The notes: generated by a model not told the origin, from the sequence alone. Shown: positions 24,331-34,207, numbered from the stretch's first letter. The stretch: DNA of 64,000 nt from Desulfamplus magnetovallimortis (GCF_900170035.1 NZ_LT828556.1:18256-82255); one strand, 5' to 3'. A program made the numbers and translations.

Positions 24331-24418
24331 GTAATGTATCTATTTCCACGGTAAATGGACATGGCTGTGATTTCGCCACCCCCGAACATTGAAACAATGT
24401 ATCCATGTTCACGGTAAA
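24331..24418 (+). repeat. Interspersed repeat, ACATGGCTG...CACGGTAAA family (unit plus extra end)
   Basis: The end motif ATGTATCTATTTCCACGGTAAA occurs at 24334-24355. A full unit follows: GGACATGGCTGTGATTTCGCC, ACCCCCGAACATTGAAA and CCATGTTCACGGTAAA. Confidence 0.72.
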
Positions 24419-24436
24419 AAAAACTATTGTGTATTA

Positions 24437-24493
24437 AACGTTCCCTCTTCTGTGCCTGAACATCAGGCGCCGGTCAGGGAACGTTTTTTTTTG
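24437..24493 (+). terminator. Strong rho-independent terminator before the GTPase cassette
   Basis: AACGTTCCCT (24437-24446) pairs with AGGGAACGTT (24476-24485), enclosing an inner GCCTGA/TCAGGC hairpin, and a run of T residues follows. It separates the BCCT gene from the downstream cassette. Confidence 0.88.
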
Positions 24494-24641
24494 CTTTTTT
24501 CTCTCCTGATGTTTTCAGGCTACTTTGAATCTCAATCTTTGCTTTACAAATCATCTTCTACTTGATAACGTTCCTTTCATTTATTAACACTTATTTGAGT
24601 AACTCAAGAGTCGTAACGATAAGACAGAGAGGTTATAACAT

Positions 24642-26027
24642 ATGGGGTTATTTGGCTTTTTATCCCGAAAAACACCTGAAAGCTTTGAAAAAAAAGGGGA
24701 TTCTTTTTTTGACAAAGGGGCATTTGGTTATGCTAAAATTGAGTACGAAAAGGCAAGGGAGTATCATCTTGAAAAACCATCGGAAGATGTCTCATTTGGG
24801 GAACGTATTGCATTTAAAATTATTGATACATCTGAAAGACTTGCCATTACCCATAAGGAAAAAGCCCTTGAGTATATTGAACTTGGCTGTTTCAATGATG
24901 CCCGTGATTTGCTCTCCCTTGCCCTTGAGCTTGTTCATAATCCAGACCTGAAAGCAGAGATTCTCCACCTTGGTGAAGTTTTAAGTGAGTGTGAAAAAAC
25001 AGGTTTATTGCCAGGAGATTCCGGTAGTTTGCAAGGGAATTCTGGTAATTTGCCAGGGGGTTCTGGTAGTTTGCCACGTGGGGACGGTAGTTTGTCTGGA
25101 GGTTCCGGTAATTTGCCAGGGGACTCCTTTAATCAAGCTGAGATCACCTCAAAGGAGTTTACTGAAGATAGTCAGGGCAATATGTATGATGGTTTAGAGG
25201 CAGAACCCAATGAACTTCAAGAGACCTTTTTTGCTTTGTGCAGCACCCTTGATGAGACAAGGCAGATAGCCTACGCAGATTATGGTCAGGATTTTGTTTC
25301 AGGATTTGTACTCCTCAATGAAGGAGAGTTTGAAGAGGCTTTGGATTACCTTTTAAGGGCGCTTGAGAAAAACAGCCATCGTAAAACCCATATTCCCCTT
25401 GAGATTGCAGTTTGTTATCTCAATATGGGAGAATATTCAAGAAGCAAGGTATATGGAGAAATTTATCTTGGTGATTTTCCAGGGTCGGAAAGCGGATGGC
25501 ATCTAATGTGTGAATCTTTCTGGTCTGCAAGAGAGTATGAAGGAGCGCATGAGTTTCTTGATCGCCTTATGTCAGATGGTGATTATGAGGGAGCAGTTGC
25601 CCTTGCATTGATGAAAGGTGAGACTTTTTTTCTGGAAGGCAAATTTACGGATGCTGCTGAATTTTATCAGAAAATCATCGAAAATGAACCTGTTGGAGAT
25701 GCTAAAGAACCACTTTTTCGTTCCCTTGCGCGAACCTTTCATGCTCTGGGGGAATATGAAAAGGCAAAAGATATTTATGCTGCTCTTATGAATTCATGCG
25801 GCAGTTGCGGCAGAATGCCCGATTTTGCGACAAGATTTGGATTTGCAGAGGCCTCTTTTGCCCTTGGGGTTCGCACAACCCAACTTCTGGAGATTTTCCT
25901 GAAACTTGCCCAGGAAGACCCGGATAAAAGGAGTCTTTATTACAGAAGAGCAGCCGATATCTATGACGCCCAGGGGCATGAAGATGAGTCCAGAAGATTT
26001 ATGGAAATGGCTCAATCCCTTGAGTAA
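24642..26027 (+). CDS. Tetratricopeptide-repeat protein, first gene of the GTPase cassette
   Basis: The 461-residue protein has no signal peptide or membrane segment. Degenerate TPR helices cover residues 10-125 and again about 190-455 (for example DFVSGFVLLNEGEFEEALDYLL, AAEFYQKII, RSLARTFHALGEYEKAKDIYAAL). Between the halves lies a Gly/Ser/Leu-rich tandem repeat of a seven-residue unit (GSLPGGS-like). TPR proteins are usually scaffolds for protein complexes, and as lead gene it may assemble the GTPase complex encoded downstream. GAGAGG before the ATG supports the start. The next gene begins about 50 bases later on the same strand. No enzymatic motif is visible. Confidence 0.8.
   Translation: MGLFGFLSRKTPESFEKKGDSFFDKGAFGYAKIEYEKAREYHLEKPSEDVSFGERIAFKIIDTSERLAITHKEKALEYIELGCFNDARDLLSLALELVHNPDLKAEILHLGEVLSECEKTGLLPGDSGSLQGNSGNLPGGSGSLPRGDGSLSGGSGNLPGDSFNQAEITSKEFTEDSQGNMYDGLEAEPNELQETFFALCSTLDETRQIAYADYGQDFVSGFVLLNEGEFEEALDYLLRALEKNSHRKTHIPLEIAVCYLNMGEYSRSKVYGEIYLGDFPGSESGWHLMCESFWSAREYEGAHEFLDRLMSDGDYEGAVALALMKGETFFLEGKFTDAAEFYQKIIENEPVGDAKEPLFRSLARTFHALGEYEKAKDIYAALMNSCGSCGRMPDFATRFGFAEASFALGVRTTQLLEIFLKLAQEDPDKRSLYYRRAADIYDAQGHEDESRRFMEMAQSLE
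25002..25128 (+). repeat. In-frame 21-bp tandem repeat in the TPR gene
   Basis: About six units resembling GGTAGTTTGCCAGGGGGTTC encode a Gly-Ser/Asn-Leu-Pro-Gly-rich linker between the two TPR blocks. Units differ by several bases, so the array is diverged. Confidence 0.85.
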
Positions 26028-26075
26028 TTCAAGCGTGGTAAGTTCTAACTACTGTTCTTTCAAGGTGTGATGAAT

Positions 26076-27980
26076 ATGAGTAAACGCAATAGAATGAAAA
26101 ATGTCTGGAAAGTCGTGGTTCCAGAAGAGACCTCCACTGAACCATATATGATTAAAACATCTCCTGTTGTGCTTGGATGTTCAAGTCAATGTGATATTGT
26201 GATCAATAATCCATCTGTTGCTGAATCCCATGTGCAGTTTGTTTTGATAAATGATGGAAAGTTTCTTGAGATCTACAATCTTGCAGGAGAAGGGAGCGGC
26301 GGCGTAAGCCGAACCTTTCTCAACGGTGAGCCTGTTGATCGAAGCAGGCTCAAGGCTGACAAGGACAAGTTTTTTACCCTCAAGGCAGGAGAGGTTCATC
26401 TGAGGATTATGTATGGTGCCTCTGGAAGCGCATCTTCATCAGCTAAAAAGATGGCTCCAAGGGGCCGTGAAATTTTCTGGTTTTATAACCATGATGGAGT
26501 GCAGTATGGTCCTGTGAACAGAGAAGCACTTGGAAAAGCAGTTTGTGATGGGACTCTTCTGCCCATTGATGATGTGTGGCATTCAGGGATAGAGAAGCGC
26601 ATCAAGGCATTTGAAGTTCCTGATCTTTTTGATCCCAAAATGGATGCAGATGATGAAACCACCCGCCTCTGTCCATACTGCTGGCATAAATATCCAATTG
26701 ATGAATTGCTCTATATTGCCCGTCATCCTGATTTAACAGGTGATCCTGTTCTTGGCAGTGAAGAGCAGAGCCGTTTTCTACCAAGGGATTTCATGCCGGT
26801 AAGAAGAGTTGTTGATATGCGGGGCGAAATCTGTACAGATGTGGCATGTCCGCGTTGCCATCTCAGAATACCTGTACCTTTTCTTGATACAGTCCCACTT
26901 TTTCTCTCAATTATAGGAACTCCTGGATCAGGTAAATCATATTATCTTGCAAGTTCTACATGGATGTTGCGAAAGATGTTGCCCCGATATTTTGGGTTGA
27001 CTTTTGAAGATGTCGATAATGTAACTAATCAGTGGTTGAATGCTTATGAGGAGGCACTTTTTTTTCCTGTTGACGATGTGGATTACCATGCAATTGAAAA
27101 GACCCAGATTGAGGCATCCGAGCTTTCAAGGCAGGTTAAGATAAATGATATTACAATGCTGCTTCCACAGCCTGCGATATTTACTCTTTTATCAAGAAAC
27201 AGCAGAGTGACATCTGGAAGTAACAGCAAAGTAATGTCTGGGAATAGCAGCAAAGTGATGTCTGGAAACAGCAGTACAGTAACATCTGGAAACACTTCAA
27301 TACCGTGGAACAATTCCGGAGGGGAAAAAAGTGAGCCTGATGAACCTTTTTCCCGCAGGACACTTGCTGTGTATGACAATGCAGGGGAGCATTTCCAGAC
27401 TGGTCAGGACGTTATTCAGAGACCGGGAACACTTCATATGCTCCATGCACATGGATTTCTTTTTCTTTTTGATCCAACATCAGATCCAAGGTTTACAGGA
27501 CGGATCAATGAAAATGTAAGGGATAAGATTGTCAGAACAAACTTCCAGCAGCAGAAGATTCTTATTGAAACAATTGACAGAATCAGAAAATATACTGGAC
27601 TAACTGTAATGGAGCGTTTTGAAAAGCCCATTGTCGTAGGTCTTTCAAAGGTGGATCTTCTTTCAGACTATTTTTCTTCAAAGGGAGTTAAACTTAAAGG
27701 TACCCCGTTGAAGTGGCTGAAAAAAGGCGAGTCCGCAGCTCTTGACATTGAAAAGGTAAGGGCATTCTCACTTCATATACGCGCTCTTTTCCAGGATTTA
27801 GCTCCTGAATATGTCAATACTGTTGAATCCTTTGCCCAGGAAGTCATATATCTTCCAGTAAGCGCCATTGGACATCAGCCGGATAACAGAGGCGTTGCAA
27901 TAAAAAATGTCAATCCTATTTGGGTTGAGGTACCATTTCTTTACATACTTTCTCAGCTTGGGCATATTCAGGCTGCTTAG
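26076..27980 (+). CDS. FHA-GYF-zinc ribbon-GTPase protein (double-GTPase-2 / TRAFAC-type)
   Basis: The protein, about 634 residues, has four parts. Residues 10-115 form an FHA-like fold (VVLGCSSQCDIVINNPSVAESHVQF). Residues about 131-185 form a GYF_2 domain (WFYNHDGVQYGPV...). A zinc ribbon is built from C199/C202 and C258/C261. The rest is a P-loop GTPase with GTPGSGKS at 281-288, DNAG beginning at D434 and SKVD at 524-527. The GTPase part looks like the DO-GTPase2/TRAFAC family known from predicted conflict systems. FHA domains bind phosphothreonine, so assembly may be phosphorylation-controlled. AAGGTG favours ATG 26076; GTG 26067 and ATG 26070 are alternatives. A 24-bp in-frame repeat at 27197-27299 lies inside the GTPase domain. 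The stop codon touches a 99-bp repeat. Confidence 0.85.
   Translation: MSKRNRMKNVWKVVVPEETSTEPYMIKTSPVVLGCSSQCDIVINNPSVAESHVQFVLINDGKFLEIYNLAGEGSGGVSRTFLNGEPVDRSRLKADKDKFFTLKAGEVHLRIMYGASGSASSSAKKMAPRGREIFWFYNHDGVQYGPVNREALGKAVCDGTLLPIDDVWHSGIEKRIKAFEVPDLFDPKMDADDETTRLCPYCWHKYPIDELLYIARHPDLTGDPVLGSEEQSRFLPRDFMPVRRVVDMRGEICTDVACPRCHLRIPVPFLDTVPLFLSIIGTPGSGKSYYLASSTWMLRKMLPRYFGLTFEDVDNVTNQWLNAYEEALFFPVDDVDYHAIEKTQIEASELSRQVKINDITMLLPQPAIFTLLSRNSRVTSGSNSKVMSGNSSKVMSGNSSTVTSGNTSIPWNNSGGEKSEPDEPFSRRTLAVYDNAGEHFQTGQDVIQRPGTLHMLHAHGFLFLFDPTSDPRFTGRINENVRDKIVRTNFQQQKILIETIDRIRKYTGLTVMERFEKPIVVGLSKVDLLSDYFSSKGVKLKGTPLKWLKKGESAALDIEKVRAFSLHIRALFQDLAPEYVNTVESFAQEVIYLPVSAIGHQPDNRGVAIKNVNPIWVEVPFLYILSQLGHIQAA
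27197..27299 (+). repeat. In-frame 24-bp tandem repeat in the GTPase gene
   Basis: About four units encode an eight-residue motif of the type NSSKVMSG. It is inserted between the helix after the P-loop and the DNAG motif, most likely as an exposed loop. Confidence 0.85.
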
Positions 27981-28077
27981 TAATTGGGTTTAATTAACTT
28001 AACCAAGCTCCCCATCGTAAGTCTGTAAGAGGTGGCTGGAGGTGAGATGAATGGGCAAGTTATTAAAAATCAATTCC
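27979..28077 (+). repeat. 99-bp near-identical interspersed repeat (copy 2)
   Basis: It differs from 6166-6264 at two positions. Its first two bases are the last two of the preceding TAG stop codon. It lies within the cassette, between the GTPase and GAP1-like genes. Confidence 0.87.
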
Positions 28078-28083
28078 TTAGTG

Positions 28084-28172
28084 CTTCTTCAAGTTTAAAC
28101 TGTCGGGTGACTTTTAAGTCTTTTCAAAGGTTCAAGGCATTTTCTACCCGACAATCAAACCTTGAAAGAACA
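28084..28172 (-). repeat. 89-bp palindromic interspersed repeat (copy 3, reverse)
   Basis: The reverse complement starts TGTTCTTTCAAGGTTTGATT and ends AAACTTGAAGAAG, as in 15535-15623. It follows the 99-bp repeat by six bases, so the 250-base gap is almost filled by two different mobile-type repeats. Confidence 0.88.
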
Positions 28173-28231
28173 TTAGATTATTATTCTCAAAATCGTTGGA
28201 CTTGAACTGTATTTAATGATGAGGAGATTCC

Positions 28232-31186
28232 GTGATCTATGAACTTATATATACATCGTATCCCAGGGGACTTAAAGCAGGTACTTCAGGTTTTTCACCT
28301 GTTGCCTATACAGAGGGAATGCCCCGAAAGTATATAGCCCTATGCGAATCCCTTAGTGGTTATAACTATTTTTATCCTGTTGACCACGGGCTTTATGCTC
28401 TTAATCCTGTTGCCTACAGTCACTATCGCTTCAATATTGAAGGCAGGGATATTTCGGTTTTATCAAGGATATCTCCGGCAGGCAGGGATTACAGTGGCCG
28501 TGAAAACAAGATAGCACATCACTTTGTTCTGGAGCAGGACGATATTGCAAAAATTCCGGCAGGCCCTGCATCGGTAATGATTTCCGGCACTCTTTTCAGA
28601 CATGAATGGGATGACGAGCCATCTCTTCTTGCAGGATATATGGATTTGAAATCCAAAATGATAACAGGAATAGAGAGCCTGCGGCCTGCCTGGAAGAGCT
28701 GGCGCTTCTTTTTTGGCAATAGTGTCGGAGATGAGATGCTGAACCGATTTGCATCTTCTGCTTTTAATGTAGCTAATATGCAGACTCCCTCATTTATAAG
28801 GTTTAATGTTGGCAATGCCCCAATGATTCGTTTTGCAGATGGCAGGGTAGAGCATTCATCTCTTCCCCTTATTGCCGAATCCATGGAGATTTTGGGAGCT
28901 GAAAAGAGATGGGAAGTAACTTTCAATACATATTTTAATACAAAACCCATGGATTCTGGCTGCATATGGAGATGCTGTGTAAAAGAGTCCAAGGGATGCA
29001 GATCATTGGCAAAATATCCATCTGCTTCTCTTTTTGACATACCGGAAAAACAGAATGTCAAAGATTTATGGGAGAATACAGACCCTTTCTGGAAAAGGCA
29101 TGATGCCTTGCAGACAGATGCTTACGGGAAGGAAAAAGATGCTGGTATCAAAAATGAGTCAGGTGTTAATCGTGGGGCATCAGTAAGTGGGATTGATACT
29201 CCTTACAGTTCCGACTCTTTTGGGAGACCTGAAAGTTCGGCTTCCTTTGATAGACCTGAAAATGCAGGGGCTTTTGAGAAATCTGACGGAGTAAATATTC
29301 TTGATTCTAATGCTGCTTCTGCTTCTGATTATAATATATCGTCTTCATCTTCATCTTTTAATGACCCTGAAGGAATTTCATCTTCAAATGTGCTATCTTC
29401 AAAACAGGACTTTCAATCCGGCAATGGCACCGAAAAAGAGATCAAAAGGGGATTTGGTGCAGGCATTCCCTCAATTTTGATGGCTTTTATTGCAGGGGTT
29501 TTGTTTGTTGTTTTTGTTTTATATCTATCCGGTGCATTGAATATAGGCTTGGGTGATAAAAATCAAGAGCAGCCTGTAGCTTCTGATGTCAAATCATTAC
29601 CGGAAAACCCTGAATCTGCAAATCTGGTAGAACAAACTGATAAGTCAGAAAAAAACGGGAATAACTCTTCCGTTGATTCCGATAATAATTCTTCAGTTTA
29701 TTCCGGAGAATCTTCTGCCCAAAATACAAACCAGGTTCATTCGGGTAATATGGCTGAAGAAAATTCTGAAAATTCTAAAAAAAATGTCAATATTTCTGAA
29801 GAAAAACATGAAGAAAGCAAAGCTGTACCGGCTTCCCTGAATACCTACCTTCATTTTTATCCTTCAAAAGAATCTTTTTCAACAATTAATACAGAACCTT
29901 CACTTAAGAAAATTGAATGCCGAATGATGGCATCTGACGGGAAAACATTTTCAGCCTATTTTGAAGAACCTTTTATAAGTGATTCAAAGAAATGGAAAAT
30001 AAAACATTATGACACCAATGAGCCTCTTGGTGATGTTTCCAAAAAATCGGCTGAAAAGATATATGTTGATGCACCAAAAGATTTTTCTGCCATTTACCTG
30101 AAAACCCCAGATGGAAAATCGTCAGATCTTATGTGGATATCACCTGTTGCAGTTTCAAATATGCAAATAGCTGACATGGTTGTTGAAAATGGGTGGGAGA
30201 TTAAATCTGAAAAAGGTTTTATGGAGCTTCTTCCTGTTTTTCTCTATTATTTAGCACAAAATAATTTAGAACAGCAACTTACAGCTACACTTGCATTGAG
30301 TATAAAGGATGACAGCAAAAAAAACATTGAGCTTCCAATGAGTTGCTCTGTGAATAAGCAGCTTAACGCAGATGGCCTTCCCTTTATTATTGATCTCGGG
30401 CTTTTTCATGAGCTTGAATCTGTCAGAAATGAAATAAAGGATGCCATATATCGGGAGATTGCTTATATAGAGAAGTTTGTCAGAGATGCTGAGCCGTTTC
30501 TGAAAAAGGCAAATTCCGACAACAGCAGAAAAGACCCTGCCATTGAAAAGAAAGATGTTGCAGGTGTTGATTCCGTTCAGAATCAATCTGCTGATACTTC
30601 TGATAAATCTGGTAATATGGCTGGAGAGCAAGAGGTGGGCGGCAATGTAGATGGTGGCAATGAAAAAGAGTTTGAGTTGCTAATAAACATTACAAAGTCC
30701 CTTAACAATAAAATGGACTCCTTAAAAAAGAAGATATCATCATTGCCATTACTTGCTGTTATTAAGGATTTTTCTGAAATAGTTGAGTTATCGAAAAAGA
30801 TGCCTGAAGAAAATGCTGAGTATGACAAAGGGGTTAATAGGATGCTGGCTTTTTTCTCAAAGCCTTATGAACAGCAGAAGTTTTCAGATTTTTTAACTCT
30901 GCTTAAAAATATTGATTCTTTTATCTCAACAGGAACACCGGCACCATCATCTTTTGATCCCGAGACTCTTATACCGTTTCAGAATGTGAATATTGGATAT
31001 ATTCATGAAGAGGTTTTCGGTAGTGATTCTCATAAAGATATATCTGAGGGAGAACCATCAGGGAATCAATCAGATGACAGAGACAAGGATATAGAAAACG
31101 GCACTTCAGATAGAAGCAGTAAAAAAACGGTCAAGCCTATATTGCATTGGGAAAATAAATATCCTCTTTCTGTGCAGCATTTTTGA
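28232..31186 (+). CDS. GTPase-associated protein 1 (GAP1)-like N-domain with a single membrane span and large extracytoplasmic part
   Basis: The 984-residue protein begins IYELIYTSYPRGLKAGTSGF and continues CESLSGYNYFYPVDHG and HHFVLEQDD. These features resemble the N-terminal domain of GTPase-associated protein 1, found beside double-GTPase genes. This domain covers about residues 1-285. A Ser/Asn-rich linker leads to one membrane helix at about 412-434. Another Ser/Asn/Glu-rich linker follows, then a C-terminal region (about 540-984) with no family I recognise, partly helical (about 715-870). Topology is probably N-terminus in the cytoplasm and C-terminus outside. The GTG start at 28232 has GAGGAG six bases upstream. 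It would link the cytoplasmic GTPase to the envelope; this is inference. Confidence 0.75.
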   Translation: MIYELIYTSYPRGLKAGTSGFSPVAYTEGMPRKYIALCESLSGYNYFYPVDHGLYALNPVAYSHYRFNIEGRDISVLSRISPAGRDYSGRENKIAHHFVLEQDDIAKIPAGPASVMISGTLFRHEWDDEPSLLAGYMDLKSKMITGIESLRPAWKSWRFFFGNSVGDEMLNRFASSAFNVANMQTPSFIRFNVGNAPMIRFADGRVEHSSLPLIAESMEILGAEKRWEVTFNTYFNTKPMDSGCIWRCCVKESKGCRSLAKYPSASLFDIPEKQNVKDLWENTDPFWKRHDALQTDAYGKEKDAGIKNESGVNRGASVSGIDTPYSSDSFGRPESSASFDRPENAGAFEKSDGVNILDSNAASASDYNISSSSSSFNDPEGISSSNVLSSKQDFQSGNGTEKEIKRGFGAGIPSILMAFIAGVLFVVFVLYLSGALNIGLGDKNQEQPVASDVKSLPENPESANLVEQTDKSEKNGNNSSVDSDNNSSVYSGESSAQNTNQVHSGNMAEENSENSKKNVNISEEKHEESKAVPASLNTYLHFYPSKESFSTINTEPSLKKIECRMMASDGKTFSAYFEEPFISDSKKWKIKHYDTNEPLGDVSKKSAEKIYVDAPKDFSAIYLKTPDGKSSDLMWISPVAVSNMQIADMVVENGWEIKSEKGFMELLPVFLYYLAQNNLEQQLTATLALSIKDDSKKNIELPMSCSVNKQLNADGLPFIIDLGLFHELESVRNEIKDAIYREIAYIEKFVRDAEPFLKKANSDNSRKDPAIEKKDVAGVDSVQNQSADTSDKSGNMAGEQEVGGNVDGGNEKEFELLINITKSLNNKMDSLKKKISSLPLLAVIKDFSEIVELSKKMPEENAEYDKGVNRMLAFFSKPYEQQKFSDFLTLLKNIDSFISTGTPAPSSFDPETLIPFQNVNIGYIHEEVFGSDSHKDISEGEPSGNQSDDRDKDIENGTSDRSSKKTVKPILHWENKYPLSVQHF

Positions 31187-31258
31187 TAACCATGATCAGG
31201 CCAGAAATTATATTCCAGTTAAACATCAGAGTATGGAGGTCAAAAAGATAGCATCTCT

Positions 31259-34207
31259 ATGAAAATGACAGATATATTCCAGACTGTTCAAAAGATACTT
31301 GATGGCGGAGGCCACATTGAAACACATGATCCTGTAGTGATGGCAAATATCTATTCAGGGCAGTGCCTTACCCTGAATGATCGCCTGCGGGACTCTATAG
31401 AGCTTATTGAAAGAGGAATGATGGCCGAAGCTGTAGAGATTGCACAGCAGGAGCCGCCTTTGATATCTTTGTGCGAGGAGATGGCAAGACTGGAATCATC
31501 AGGGTGGCCTGATCTTTGCCGTGAAAGGGGCTGGCAGATACCTGTTCCTTTAAATCGGGATGCCATGGAGAGGGTAAAAAAATGTCTTGTAACAGAACGT
31601 GCAATTGCCCCCCTTATTCAATCCCTTAGAAGAGCCAATAATCTTGGTAATGCAGGTCAGTGTGCCGCTATACTTAGAGAAATTGTAAGGATTGATTCTG
31701 AAAACGTACGCTGGAAAGATCAGCTCTCCTCTTTTGAAAACCATCGCCTTCAGCAGCTTCCAAAGGAACTTGAGCGTTTAAAAAAAGAGAAAAACCTCAA
31801 TGATATGGCAAAGCTGATTGTTGAGCTTAAGCAGCCATGGAGTATTCCTGTTGATGAAAGATTTATTGCCGAAGCTGAATCTTTTATGGTCCATGCACTT
31901 GAGGAGGAGCAGTACAACAGGGCAGTGGCCACCATAAAACAGATTGCATCTGCCCATGAGGCCGAAGATATTGATGCCCTTGGAGAAGCTGTGACAGCAT
32001 TTCAGCATCTTGAAAAAAGCCGATATTTCAGGCCGGATGATTCTTTCAAGAATATTTATGAAAGGGCAATGACATGGTACAGGCAGAAGGTCGGAGAGTT
32101 CAATGACAGGAAGGCATTTGAAGAGACTCTATTGCAGATAAACCGTCAGCTCAGCACTGACAATGCTGAGGGACTTAACGAACTTTGGAGATCTCTTAAT
32201 GACCTTGCAAGACGCACAGGACAATCCCTGCCTGAGGAACTTCAGAAAAATATTCAAAGAGTCATAGGTGAGGCTGACAGGGCAAGGCGTAGGGAGCAGT
32301 TGAGGAGGCGAAACAGAAATTTACTTTTAATGGCTTTTGCATTGATCTGTGTTGTTTCAGTTGTGGCGTTTTATTATATTAGAACAATTAAGGCAGATAT
32401 TGCTTCTGAACTTGATCACGCCTTTAATTCAAAGGATCTTGCAGGCTTTACATCTGTAATTGACAAAATGGAGAACTCCTGGGGTTTAATTTTCAATGAA
32501 AGTTATATCCAAAAGGAGAGGGATAGAGCAGATGAACTTGAAAGTATTCTTGAACAGAAAAAAATGGATACAGTTGCGCTTATAGAGCAGCTTGAAAGGA
32601 TTCAGTCACTTGGATTTCTGGAATCTTCTGAAACCATTGAAGAGTTGCTTCAGAAAGTTCATGATAATGAAAGTTTCATTGGGCTTGCTGAAAAAAGTCG
32701 CCTTGCAGTTATTGAGCATCGCTGGAACGAGAAAAAGGGTTTGATAAAAGCTTCTGAGGAGAAGCAGCTTGCAGACCTGTTGCAGCAGATTGAAGATGCT
32801 CTGCTTGATCCCTTTGGAGGGCTTGAAGATGAAGATGATGCTGATGATGCCATAGCCGGCCGATTGCAGAATATTGAAAAGCTTTTTGCAGATGCAAATG
32901 ACCTTGATTTGAATTTAATGTCTTTATCCATGAAAGATCGCCTTTCAGATGCAGCCAGTCGTTTTAACAGCCTGAAATCAAATCTGGAAGGAAGAAAATC
33001 CCAGATTGCTGCAATTAACAGTGCCAAAAGCCTTAATGATTATTTAAGAGCTTTAAAAACTTTTTCAACGGCATTTCCAAACGATCCTCTTACCCCGATT
33101 ATTGAAAAGATAAATCAAAATTCCAAACTCTATGTTGATTTTATTACAGATCCTGTTATTTATGACCCTGACAATCTTTTCTGGGCAGCGCTTTCTGAAG
33201 AGGCAAATACACTTAAAAACAATCTCAGGCTCCATAAGGACAAGGTTGTGGAAGACCTGAAAAAAATGGAGCTTACCCCCCGTTTTGTGGATCTTTGGGA
33301 GTGCAGTGTTGAAAGACCAAACAGGAAGCCGGAAACGTGGTATTTTAAAGGAGAGCCTGCAAAGGAGTATATTGACAGTATTTTATCCTATGAAGGCGTT
33401 GCATATGTGTTGTCAAGTGATGATACAGAGCCTGATTTCAAGTCAAACCATGTGATTCCGGCCCATGTCCGTAAACTTGAGAAGATGTACCACTGTACTG
33501 TTATTCAGAATATGATTGACCAGATTATCTATGAGCCTGGAATAGAGAGCATACTTGGAGAAATGCAGAAATTATACGAAGAGGATATATCCTCGTTGTT
33601 AAAAATTTATATTATGGATTTTATGTTAAAAGAGTTTATGCTTTTGACAGGAGGTGAAAATGCCCGTGCTTTCCAGGGGATGGCAGATGATATAAAGGAT
33701 TTTATAGATAATTCAAAGGTTAACTGGCTCTGTTCCGCAAACAGGAAACACAAGATTGAGAGCAAGAAGGCAGAGAGTATTCTCAAGAGATATTTTAAGG
33801 GAGAGGAGATAGTGACAACATCTCTTGCCCGTTTGAATATCCATAAGATTGCCATGAAGCGCTTGCCAAGATGGGTTGGATACGTTGATCTGGAGTTTCC
33901 GGACAAACTGAATATTAATAACGGAATGTCACCAAATGAGCTGTGGGTCGCAAGAATGGGCAACGAGAATACTCCAGTTGTCTTTTTAACAATGGAAAGA
34001 CAATCAAAAGAGAGTGTCAATTTTACAGAACACGGAGCATACCTGCCAGGAGAGCCTCTTTTTGAACCATATGACAGCAACAGAACAAGGGATGTTCTTG
34101 CTTCAAGAGTTGAGAACATTGATATCAGAAAAGCTGACTTGTCTAAAAGTGATTTCTGGCCATCTGCCTGGCCTGTAAATGTTAGGAGTGTAAGTACTTC
34201 AAAGTGA
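31259..34207 (+). CDS. Large membrane-anchored helical protein of the GTPase cassette (unknown)
   Basis: I do not recognise a named family. The 982-residue protein has a helical cytoplasmic half (residues 1-350) with repeat-like helices such as LIQSLRRANNLGNAGQCAAILREIV. A strongly basic stretch (RARRREQLRRRNRN) precedes a single membrane helix at about 354-375. A long, mostly helical extracytoplasmic half is acidic and coiled-coil-like to about residue 620, then more globular. Topology parallels the GAP1-like protein encoded just upstream. Together they may form a trans-envelope frame around the channel protein encoded next. A GGAGG lies 19 bases before the ATG, and a nine-codon frame starting at 31232 ends in ATGA overlap with this start, hinting at coupling. 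Confidence 0.75.
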   Translation: MKMTDIFQTVQKILDGGGHIETHDPVVMANIYSGQCLTLNDRLRDSIELIERGMMAEAVEIAQQEPPLISLCEEMARLESSGWPDLCRERGWQIPVPLNRDAMERVKKCLVTERAIAPLIQSLRRANNLGNAGQCAAILREIVRIDSENVRWKDQLSSFENHRLQQLPKELERLKKEKNLNDMAKLIVELKQPWSIPVDERFIAEAESFMVHALEEEQYNRAVATIKQIASAHEAEDIDALGEAVTAFQHLEKSRYFRPDDSFKNIYERAMTWYRQKVGEFNDRKAFEETLLQINRQLSTDNAEGLNELWRSLNDLARRTGQSLPEELQKNIQRVIGEADRARRREQLRRRNRNLLLMAFALICVVSVVAFYYIRTIKADIASELDHAFNSKDLAGFTSVIDKMENSWGLIFNESYIQKERDRADELESILEQKKMDTVALIEQLERIQSLGFLESSETIEELLQKVHDNESFIGLAEKSRLAVIEHRWNEKKGLIKASEEKQLADLLQQIEDALLDPFGGLEDEDDADDAIAGRLQNIEKLFADANDLDLNLMSLSMKDRLSDAASRFNSLKSNLEGRKSQIAAINSAKSLNDYLRALKTFSTAFPNDPLTPIIEKINQNSKLYVDFITDPVIYDPDNLFWAALSEEANTLKNNLRLHKDKVVEDLKKMELTPRFVDLWECSVERPNRKPETWYFKGEPAKEYIDSILSYEGVAYVLSSDDTEPDFKSNHVIPAHVRKLEKMYHCTVIQNMIDQIIYEPGIESILGEMQKLYEEDISSLLKIYIMDFMLKEFMLLTGGENARAFQGMADDIKDFIDNSKVNWLCSANRKHKIESKKAESILKRYFKGEEIVTTSLARLNIHKIAMKRLPRWVGYVDLEFPDKLNINNGMSPNELWVARMGNENTPVVFLTMERQSKESVNFTEHGAYLPGEPLFEPYDSNRTRDVLASRVENIDIRKADLSKSDFWPSAWPVNVRSVSTSK

